DNA of 60,057 nucleotides from Burkholderiales bacterium (lineage in GTDB: Bacteria > Pseudomonadota > Gammaproteobacteria > Burkholderiales > Casimicrobiaceae): NCBI GenBank assembly GCA_016790165.1, contig JAEUPL010000019.1:1-60057 (forward strand), written 5' to 3'. The position numbers and the translations under genes are program-made. Each line of letters starts with the position of its first letter. The first letter of the stretch is position 1. A model generated the notes under the pieces. It was not told where the DNA came from, did no database searches, and saw only the letters and a program-made list of their open reading frames with translations. This document shows, piece after piece, positions 53,560 to 60,057 of the stretch.

Positions 53560-54900
53560 CTACAGGTTCTGCCAAATTCGAGAGAAGCTGTCGCGCGGCA
53601 AGTCCAGGCAATCAAATCTGCCCGCTTCAAGATTCTGAGCCGCACGCTCTAAAACCTCGCCCGCCGAGTAGCAATGAAGCTCGTCAATTCTGCTCAGGAT
53701 GTCCTCCAGCGACTGTACGTTGACGTCCGCAATCAGTTTGAGCGCCATCCGCCGATCACGAACTGGTAGCGCCGTGCGATCAACCTGTTTGGCAACGGCA
53801 CGCAAGAGCGTTAGCTGACATCGAACCGGGCACACACCAGCAATCAATGCCAAGAAGTGCGCGTGAAGTCGCAGCAACGCGTAGCCAACCGGTGTACGAT
53901 CATCGTCGTTGAGCGCGTTGCCGTATGGATCGCTATGACCGAAGGCGACCCAATATCGTCGCAGAAACTCGTCGCGAAATGCGCTCGGTTGACACCCCGA
54001 CACGCCACTCAATCCTGCCGCCCGCAAGGCCGGTTGTACTAGCGCGTGGACCGCATGAATTGTTGTTCCGTGAAAGAGTACTTCTGTCCGCCGACAGCAA
54101 ATCCGCGATGCGATCTCGATCGACTGCTTCGCCGCTTCATAGAGTTCGGGCATGTCTGGTGGGAACACGACCCACCGACTCGCGCAATCGTCAATTGTTT
54201 GATATGTGAGTCGCACGCACCGCGCGCGCTGGAGGCGCTCCGCTTCGCGCCTTGGGGCAAAGCGCGCCACCTCACGCGTGTTCGCACCCGTTGTCAACGC
54301 GAGCGCGAAGATCGCGCTGACCCGCTCTCCTTGGCGTGAGGCCGCCCGAAGCCTGCCAATAACATCCTCGTGGGAGAGTTTCTGCGGTTCTCCCCTTTGA
54401 TGCAGAACGCAGCAGTTGCCCAGCGCGGTCGCCTTTTCTGCCGATGCCGGAAAATAGTCCCGGAATCGCCGTACGATCTCGCCTTTGTTCAGGATGACGC
54501 GATAGAAGCGACTGACAGTCGCAAAATCATTTCGTTTTGATTTTTCGCGAAGCGGAGGCTGCCGCTCACGCAGGAAGCGGAAATACCGTTCGAGGTGATA
54601 CCGATTCAAATTGTCAATATGGATTGGGGCGATGCCGTCCCGTTCGAGGAACGCGAAGAACTTCCGCATGTTCTGCGCGTGTGACAGGAGGGTGGGCAAC
54701 GTGGTTGGCTTGCCTGACGCTTTTCCGTTGGGAAGCAAATTGATGCGTCTGAGCGCCTCAGCGAACAACTCAACTTGCGTGTTTACCGCGCCGGCGTCGG
54801 CGCTGCGATTTTCCGGCTGCGCGAGAGCGTATACGCCCCACTCATTGATGCCAATTGCGTGCTTACGTACCCGTACCGTACGTCGTTTCTTCCCTTGCAT
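53560..54900 (-). CDS. Tyrosine-recombinase-like integrase, diverged
   Basis: A 446-residue protein with a SAM-like N-terminal core-binding region (LLSHAQNMRKFFAFLERDGI, HLERYFRFLRER) and a catalytic-type half containing FALALTTGANTREVARF, which fits the first catalytic arginine box. The HxxR and terminal tyrosine boxes are hard to find, so it may be a diverged or inactive member. A perfect 18-bp inverted repeat lies 61 bp upstream of its start. It probably belongs to a mobile element that carried this island. Confidence 0.55.
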   Translation of the reverse strand: MQGKKRRTVRVRKHAIGINEWGVYALAQPENRSADAGAVNTQVELFAEALRRINLLPNGKASGKPTTLPTLLSHAQNMRKFFAFLERDGIAPIHIDNLNRYHLERYFRFLRERQPPLREKSKRNDFATVSRFYRVILNKGEIVRRFRDYFPASAEKATALGNCCVLHQRGEPQKLSHEDVIGRLRAASRQGERVSAIFALALTTGANTREVARFAPRREAERLQRARCVRLTYQTIDDCASRWVVFPPDMPELYEAAKQSIEIASRICCRRTEVLFHGTTIHAVHALVQPALRAAGLSGVSGCQPSAFRDEFLRRYWVAFGHSDPYGNALNDDDRTPVGYALLRLHAHFLALIAGVCPVRCQLTLLRAVAKQVDRTALPVRDRRMALKLIADVNVQSLEDILSRIDELHCYSAGEVLERAAQNLEAGRFDCLDLPRDSFSRIWQNL

Positions 54901-54960
54901 TGCTAGCCTCGTTCTTCAAGTTGTCGACGGAACGAGCGTATTCGGCTTTTCTGCAAAAGG

Positions 54961-55000
54961 GATCGTCTAATCACGTGCGTAGGCACGTGATTAGACGATC
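54961..55000. repeat. Perfect 18-bp inverted repeat with CACGTG core
   Basis: GATCGTCTAATCACGTGC at 54961-54978, loop GTAG, then the exact reverse complement to 55000. It is centred about 80 bp upstream of the recombinase-like start at 54900. A very similar hairpin lies at 57821-57850 at the same distance before another gene. Confidence 0.85.
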
Positions 55001-55223
55001 ACAGATTTCCTTCATTGTGTTACGTCGCTGGTCGCGCTTCGACGGTCTCCGTGGCATAGAGGCGTTGAGCGGGGCGCATACGCGTTCACCCGATCGACTT
55101 AGCCAACTGCATTTGACAGCCCCTTTTTCGGGTGTAGCTTGAATTTGCCTCCCCGCTGCTTTGGTCGACCGCAGCGGGAGAGGCAACTCAACTACTCAAC
55201 ACCCCGAAAGGATGCGTTCAATC

Positions 55224-57278
55224 ATGAACACACAGACCCCGCGACGGCACCCTGTCGTCGCACCGACCGCTTCCGTGGCTCGCGCCGCGTCCCCTACCCC
55301 AGCGCCGCATGGCCTCCGTCACGTCCGCGACGTCATTCACGAGCACTGGCCCGATTCATCGGGCTCCACCCTCCGCCGTCCGGATCCGGAGGCACTGCCG
55401 CCCTCCCCCGCTGCATTCACTGCGCCACTCGCTGCGCTGTTCGCCGTGTTGCTGTTCGTCGTCCTCTGCGCATCGTCTGCGTTTGCCGACGGGCTGACAA
55501 CGGAAGTGGTCCCTGCTCCCGCCCCGGCACTTCGGCTATACGTTGCTGAGCCCGGCGAGTGCAGCCGCGTCCTGAACCCGGCGATTGTCAATTCCTCGGT
55601 CGAACGCCAGCGCCTGGCGTCTGCCCGATCCGATGCCGTCAGGCGCGTGAGTACTGCGCTGGATGTGGCGGCCTCCGCGGGTGGCAGCGCGGACATCGCC
55701 AAACTTGACCGCCTGAGCTTTGTCTCCGGCCCACCGACCTTGCGAACCGATAGCGCCGGCCGCTACATCCTGCGTATCGGCTTTCTCGCCTCTGACAAGG
55801 CGTGGACTCGCTATGGTGAGGCTCGGATTCGTAGTGATGCGCAGGCGGCGCTGGTGGAGGTCAACAAGCAGTTTGCCGAGTCCGGCGTGCCGATCGTGTT
55901 CGAGTACGCGGCCGCTGAGCGCTACGCCGGCAAGGTCGATGAGGCGAACCTCAATCTGAGTGACATCTACGATTCCGTCACGGCGCCGCTTTATTACTAC
56001 TACGGCTTCGTTGAAGGCAACTACGACGCCCTGCTCGACTTTCGGGCGCGCAATGCTGCCAACGTGGCGGTGTTCATGGCGCTCCCGGTCAACTCGGGAG
56101 TATCGGGACTGACTGATCGTGGACTTGGCAGCTTCGCGTATTCGGACTTCACGCTGGCCATTGACAGCGGCCGCAGTGAGTCGGTGACCACGGTGTTTGC
56201 CAATCTGCTCACGCATGAGCTGGGTCATGTGCTGGGTTTGCGTCACGGTGTGTCGCAGGACCTGGCACCGTCTGGGTTGGATCGGGACCCCGAGGAAGTG
56301 ATCAAGTACCGCTTGTCGACCAACTACCCGTATGGCGCCGGCGCCGTGGTGCAGGATGACACGGGTGCGGGGGTGGCGTCGATGATGACCAATGGCTGGT
56401 ACAGGACTCCAACCCAGTTTCCGGCGACGCAGCCGACGTTTGTGAAGCGGTTTTCGGATCCGACCGTCAGCGTGGCCGTGATAGGTGGCGATGGCAAGAC
56501 GAAGCGCTTTGCGCTCGGGGTGCCGGATCAGGAGGATAGTGTGCGTGCGCTGCGCCAGGATGCGCGCAGTTTTGCGATTGCGTCCACCCCGATGCTGGCC
56601 GCGTGGCCGGTCACCATCGTGGAGTATTTCCATGCCGGGTTGAACCAGTACTTCATGACGGCCAATACCGAGCAGATTGATCTGCTGGATTCACTGGGTC
56701 ATGACAAGACGGGCTGGGCACGTACCGGGGAGACGATGAAGGGGGTGAGTGCCTGGGGCGATATCTGGAAGATTTCCGCCGGGGGGATACCGACCGAGCC
56801 GCGCAACGTGATTCGCTTCTACGGCAGTCCGCTCGGCCCGAACACCCATTTCTATACGGCGGAGGTCTATGGCTATTGTGGTCACTACGCTCCCGATGGC
56901 AAGACCTGGTTGACCGATACCTGTGAGGAGGAGATTCTGCGCCGAGTCGAGATTGCGAATGCAGGCAATCCGCATACGCTGCACTACGAGGGCGTGGACT
57001 TCCGCACCTATGTGACGGTGCGCGGCTCGCCTGGCAATTGGATCAATCCGCCCGTGGATTGCAGTTTGACCGACTACTACTATCCGAACGAGAAGCCGAT
57101 GCGAACGGTGTATCGCCTCTACAACGGTGAGAACGGGACGCGAACCCGCGCCGATGGTTCACGCATCGATGGCAATCATCGCTATACGACGAGCATGACG
57201 ACTGCGGATCGGATGGTCGCTCAGGGCTGGACCTTCGAGGGGCCGGTTTGGTGTGAGCGGGGGTTTGAGGCGCGATAA
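55224..57278 (+). CDS. Secreted zinc metallopeptidase with DUF5648-like repeats
   Basis: Start at ATG 55224 (MNTQTPRRHP) with AAGGA upstream. An unusually long N-terminus precedes a hydrophobic signal-type helix (ALFAVLLFVVLCASSAFADG) near residue 75-93. The catalytic motif HELGHVLGLRH is at 330-340. The C-terminal 200 residues have repeats of the DUF5648 kind (VEYFHAGLNQYFMTANTEQI, FYGSPLGPNTHFYTAE, MYRLYNG-like), common in Betaproteobacteria. It is unrelated to the defence genes and probably host or cargo. 684 residues. Confidence 0.8.
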   Translation: MNTQTPRRHPVVAPTASVARAASPTPAPHGLRHVRDVIHEHWPDSSGSTLRRPDPEALPPSPAAFTAPLAALFAVLLFVVLCASSAFADGLTTEVVPAPAPALRLYVAEPGECSRVLNPAIVNSSVERQRLASARSDAVRRVSTALDVAASAGGSADIAKLDRLSFVSGPPTLRTDSAGRYILRIGFLASDKAWTRYGEARIRSDAQAALVEVNKQFAESGVPIVFEYAAAERYAGKVDEANLNLSDIYDSVTAPLYYYYGFVEGNYDALLDFRARNAANVAVFMALPVNSGVSGLTDRGLGSFAYSDFTLAIDSGRSESVTTVFANLLTHELGHVLGLRHGVSQDLAPSGLDRDPEEVIKYRLSTNYPYGAGAVVQDDTGAGVASMMTNGWYRTPTQFPATQPTFVKRFSDPTVSVAVIGGDGKTKRFALGVPDQEDSVRALRQDARSFAIASTPMLAAWPVTIVEYFHAGLNQYFMTANTEQIDLLDSLGHDKTGWARTGETMKGVSAWGDIWKISAGGIPTEPRNVIRFYGSPLGPNTHFYTAEVYGYCGHYAPDGKTWLTDTCEEEILRRVEIANAGNPHTLHYEGVDFRTYVTVRGSPGNWINPPVDCSLTDYYYPNEKPMRTVYRLYNGENGTRTRADGSRIDGNHRYTTSMTTADRMVAQGWTFEGPVWCERGFEAR

Positions 57279-57375
57279 GCGCAACGAGGGGCGGCGGGCG
57301 GTGGAGTTGCTCATCGCCCGCAGCTACGAACAAACGCAAACAACAGCAAATACAAGCCAATCGTCGGCTTCGGCG

Positions 57376-57753
57376 TCATTTCGACCGGGCACACTGCGAT
57401 TTACGCAGTATCCACGCCAACAACTCTGAGAAAAGCAATCGCTTCACTCCGGAGGAAAGACGAACGGCCTCCGGAAAGGTCGGGTCGTCTTGCCGAAACC
57501 GGAAAAGCGTCGAGCGTGAGACGTTGAGAAGAGTCTCCGCCTGTCCGAGGGTCACGAATTGGGCCTCAGCACTTACAACTTGCCGCAACCGCCGCGCATT
57601 CGGGCGCGTCTCCGCGCTTGCCTTTGCTTTGGCCCCTGCCCTTGAGATAGGGTTGCCCAACGTTCCCGCTCCTTGGTCCACCTGCTCACTGGCAGTATCA
57701 ACACAATCGGAATCGGCTCGATTCTCGATGTCAGACTTGCGTGGTTTGGACAT
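57376..57753 (-). CDS. AlpA-like helix-turn-helix regulator
   Basis: A 125-residue protein with a polar 60-residue head and a C-terminal AlpA/excisionase-type winged helix (LGQAETLLNVSRSTLFRFRQ, PEAVRLSSGVKRLLFSELLA, WILRK). AlpA-type proteins control integrase expression or act as excision factors. A CACGTG hairpin lies about 80 bp before its start, matching the one upstream of the recombinase at 53560, so it could autoregulate both. Confidence 0.75.
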   Translation of the reverse strand: MSKPRKSDIENRADSDCVDTASEQVDQGAGTLGNPISRAGAKAKASAETRPNARRLRQVVSAEAQFVTLGQAETLLNVSRSTLFRFRQDDPTFPEAVRLSSGVKRLLFSELLAWILRKSQCARSK

Positions 57754-57820
57754 ATTTTGTCGCCCTTTGTTGAGAGTGGTAGAGCAGCCAGCTTAGATGA
57801 AAAATCGACAAAAAAAGTCG

Positions 57821-57850
57821 CCTAATTACGTGCCGTGGCACGTGATTAGG
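57821..57850. repeat. Inverted repeat with CACGTG core, one mismatch
   Basis: CCTAATTACGTGCC, loop GT, GGCACGTGATTAGG. The arms pair over 14 bp with one G-T position, and share TAATCACGTGC with the hairpin at 54961-55000. Centre about 82 bp upstream of the AlpA-like start. Confidence 0.8.
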
Positions 57851-58043
57851 GGTGGGCCGTTGTGACAAGCCAGTCCGTATGCAAGTGCATACGCTTGCGC
57901 CCCCCATTTGGCAGACTGATCTCTCACAACACAGATTGGGTTCGCCCATTTGATTAGTTCCGCGTACGAATCTGCAGGGCAAAGGCCGTCAGACCGAGTT
58001 GTCGGCCTGGAACGGCTGCGTATTTTGGTTGGGCGGGCACGCG

Positions 58044-58997
58044 CTAGCCAAGCAGTTCCGTAAGTGGCACCAGTTCCAACGGTTTCATCACCGGTGCCCT
58101 AGGGGCGGCCGCACCCAAATAGGTCTTACTGATCGACGGCCGCTGATGCCCAAGTTCCTGCGCGATCAGAATGCGCACATTGAGGTCTCTTGCGACTTGT
58201 TCCGGCGTCATTTCTCCGCGAAGCGGGCCGCCCGAAAGGGGGCAGCTCATCATCGCCAGTGCGGCGTATTGGTCTTGTGCGTATGCGTGTCGCAAACCGT
58301 GGCGCGCGGACAGGCCGAGTTCATTGCAAGTATTGATCAACGCACGCCGCGCCGCTATGTAGTCTATTCCCGGGGCAGTCAGAGAACCGTCGCCCGCTAC
58401 CTGCAGCGCGTGGTGGATCGCATCCAACTGTTCGCGAGTACGTATCGGCACCGCGCGCGGCTTCCCGTTCTTACACCAACTCCCATGCATTCGGAGCTCG
58501 GTCTTATAGTAGGCAAGAACTGGTACTACTTTCATCGACTCTTCAAGTCGTAGCCCAAACGCCCGCATGAGGCGTACGCTCGCTCCGGTCCACGGGCTCC
58601 GCACATCCAACTGGGCGATGGTCTCGTCGGAGACGCGCGATGCGCGAGACGTGGTCGGAACGTAGCATCTCTGCGCAATCCCCAACGCTGCGTTGTCTTT
58701 CGGCAACAGGTTCTCCTTACCGATTCGATGCAGGAGCGTGCGAAGTGCAGATAGCATGTTCTTGACAGTTGCCGCTTCCGGAGCAGCACCGCCAGGCGAG
58801 AGGTGTCCGGCGCGGTACTTGGCCACGAACCAGTCAATGTGTTTTCCGCCCAAATTTTGTAGCTCCAATCTGTGAAATTCCTTCGCAACCGCGCGACTGA
58901 AGAAGCGCATCATGCGCGCGCGGTCGGCGCGGGCACTAATGGATCCACGCCTTATCTTCTTGGCCAGTTTGTTTACTTCGTAGGTCAGGGGGTCCAA
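58044..58997 (-). CDS. Tyrosine-type integrase
   Basis: A 317-residue protein with the full catalytic set of tyrosine recombinases: R in FGLRLEESM near 148, K in WCKNGKPRAVPI, HxxR-type HGLRHAYA near 232, H in ELGHQRPSISKTYLG near 283, and the nucleophile tyrosine at its end. The N-terminal 110 residues form the core-binding domain. It resembles integrases of plasmid and integrative elements. CACGTG-containing sites at 59261-59279 lie upstream. Confidence 0.8.
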   Translation of the reverse strand: MDPLTYEVNKLAKKIRRGSISARADRARMMRFFSRAVAKEFHRLELQNLGGKHIDWFVAKYRAGHLSPGGAAPEAATVKNMLSALRTLLHRIGKENLLPKDNAALGIAQRCYVPTTSRASRVSDETIAQLDVRSPWTGASVRLMRAFGLRLEESMKVVPVLAYYKTELRMHGSWCKNGKPRAVPIRTREQLDAIHHALQVAGDGSLTAPGIDYIAARRALINTCNELGLSARHGLRHAYAQDQYAALAMMSCPLSGGPLRGEMTPEQVARDLNVRILIAQELGHQRPSISKTYLGAAAPRAPVMKPLELVPLTELLG

Positions 58998-58999
58998 TC

Positions 59000-59939
59000 G
59001 CGTCTCCCGAAATGGGTTGAGCCCGCGCCAGTAGGCGCGGAGGGGCTACCGCAACAACCGGTGCGGCGAACGGGCACGATCCTCGTGCGGGGGCGACAAA
59101 CTCTGTTTAGTGTTGCTGCCGACAACGTCGACGCGCGCCGTCGCAAGGCGCGTGAGCCGATGGCTCCTTCAAATGAAGAGTGACTTTTTTTGGGAGCGGT
59201 CGTCACTGAACCGCCAATTGACTTGGTTCCGATGTGTCCTTTTGCCGCTTCACACCTTCCGTCACGTGGTTGTCACGTGATGGGCGGTCTCGCAGATGGC
59301 TTGCGGATGCGGGTTAGCGCCCGGTTATAGGACGCGTCACTGTTTTTTGATCACGCGATGCGCGACCGTTTCTTCCACTGCGTTGATCGCACATTGCGTC
59401 GGTAAGTCGGCGCCGTCTGGCCAACAAACTCGATTCGCTCGTGGGGATGGATTCCGTTTGGCATCGCTGATGCCAATTGCTGACATATGAGATTCAACAA
59501 TGTCGGCTAAGCGTGCGCGACCGACTTGAGCCGGCGCGAAGTCTTCAACCGGACCTCGTGAACGTTCGACTTGTAGCGATGTATTCACTCGAAGCTATAG
59601 GGTCGGGCAATGCGCCGTAAACGGGGCACCACGCGATGGCTCGAACGAAGGATTTGCAGGTCGGAGACCTGTCAACCGTGTGGTCGCCCGGGGGGCGACA
59701 TCTTGCGCGATTCCGTCACGCGGCGGGAAAAATTTGCGTGAGCCACAGACAGTGCGGCTCAGTGAAAATTTCTCCGCGCGGTGCGTACGTGCGCAATCGG
59801 CGTCGAGAATGTCTGTCGGCCGTGGTCAAGGCCAACCTTCATTCACTCAGTCGATAACGCGAGTCCGATTCCAGGGCGACTTTCGTTGCCGGGAATGTCT
59901 GGGGCGCAGTAGACGACTAGATGTGATGTTTCAATAGGT
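59000..59939. other. 940-bp stretch with no confident gene
   Basis: Between the integrase start and the IS481 end only short frames occur, none with a recognisable domain and a good ribosome-binding site. Two direct copies of GTCACGTG at 59261 and 59272 are the one notable element. A possible decayed gene cannot be excluded. Confidence 0.4.
59261..59279. repeat. Tandem GTCACGTG sites upstream of the integrase
   Basis: GTCACGTGGTTGTCACGTG contains two copies of the palindromic core CACGTG 11 bp apart. The same core is the centre of the two hairpins at 54961 and 57821, so these may be sites for one DNA-binding protein. Confidence 0.55.
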
Positions 59940-60057
59940 TGTTCACCTGAAAGATTCTGGGAGACTGGAGTTAGCACGCTTCAGAACTCTCAGAGGAAAT
60001 CAACCAGGTGAACAGCCATAAGAATGCCAGATTGACCGTGGAAGGACGCAAGTTGCT
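59940..60057 (+). mobile_element. Left end of an IS481-type insertion sequence
   Basis: TGTTCACCTGAAAGATTCTG at 59940 fits a terminal repeat beginning TGT, and an IS481-type transposase start follows 68 bp later. The element continues beyond the window. Confidence 0.65.
60008..60057 (+). CDS. IS481-family transposase, N-terminal fragment at window edge
   Basis: From GTG 60008 the frame reads VNSHKNARLTVEGRKLL, matching the highly conserved N-terminus of IS481-family transposases (M-N-x-H-K-N-A-R-L-T). It is cut by the right edge, so the DDE domain is not seen. Confidence 0.8.
   Translation, partial: MNSHKNARLTVEGRKL

Noticed and set aside
55536-56633. 365-residue open frame on the minus strand
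   Set aside because: Antisense to the metallopeptidase with HELGHVLGLRH; composition is typical of a shadow frame.
59636-59857. 73-residue frame near the right edge
   Set aside because: No recognisable domain, weak start site and arginine-rich shadow-like composition.

Overview
The window is a GC-rich (roughly 60%) accessory island with few core-metabolism genes. Codon use, the DUF5648-type secreted metallopeptidase, the AlpA-like regulator and the RT-Cas1 type III CRISPR locus suggest a proteobacterial, probably betaproteobacterial, host; that is inference. A cut IS3-type element (minus strand, 1-140) borders the left edge and an IS481-type element begins at the right edge (59940-60057). 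Two tyrosine-recombinase-like genes and an AlpA-like regulator lie at 53.5-59 kb.

Region 1 (224-13011, plus strand) is the strongest candidate for an undescribed system. Five tightly packed genes encode a kinase-fold protein, a thymidine-phosphorylase-like protein, a 2023-residue protein joining a Nudix domain to RNA polymerase beta and then beta-prime catalytic regions, an acidic protein of unknown function, and a sigma54-activator-type AAA+ ATPase without a DNA-binding domain. The RNA polymerase keeps the NADFDGD metal site.

Region 2 (13018-18184, minus strand) is a compact predicted defence operon: an endonuclease/exonuclease/phosphatase (EEP) protein, a TIR-STAND NTPase and a small membrane protein. 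Region 3 (18612-27761, minus strand) is a ubiquitin-like conjugation/deconjugation cluster: a JAB peptidase-E1 fusion, a ClpB-D2-like unfoldase, three paralogous small proteins, a DUF4407 membrane protein and several peptides. One 52-residue peptide has three copies of a GGDQIPPG repeat whose C-terminal motif recurs in a 138-residue neighbour. A 14-bp motif occurs four times upstream of these genes.

Region 4 (27910-43835) is a type III-B CRISPR locus. Array 1 (22 repeats) and array 2 (36 repeats) flank an RT-Cas1 fusion and two tandem Cas2 genes. The cmr6-5-4-3-2-1 operon follows, with a divergent cas6 overlapping a PAP2-type membrane phosphatase gene. Both leaders lie on the right, so both arrays are read leftwards. 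Many spacers on the strand complementary to the crRNA look like translation-start regions (Shine-Dalgarno plus ATG). One spacer matches 30 nt around the start codon of the JAB-E1 gene in this same window, in the orientation that makes the crRNA antisense to that mRNA.

Region 5 (43936-53445) holds further defence-like modules: a TIR-multispan membrane protein overlapped with SLOG-SLATT (Thoeris-like logic), a second EEP protein, a HEPN/DUF4145-like helical-repeat protein with a WYL regulator, and a tandem-AAA ATPase with a small membrane protein. Region 6 (53560-60057) has the recombinases, a secreted metallopeptidase, matching CACGTG hairpins upstream of two genes, and the IS481 end.
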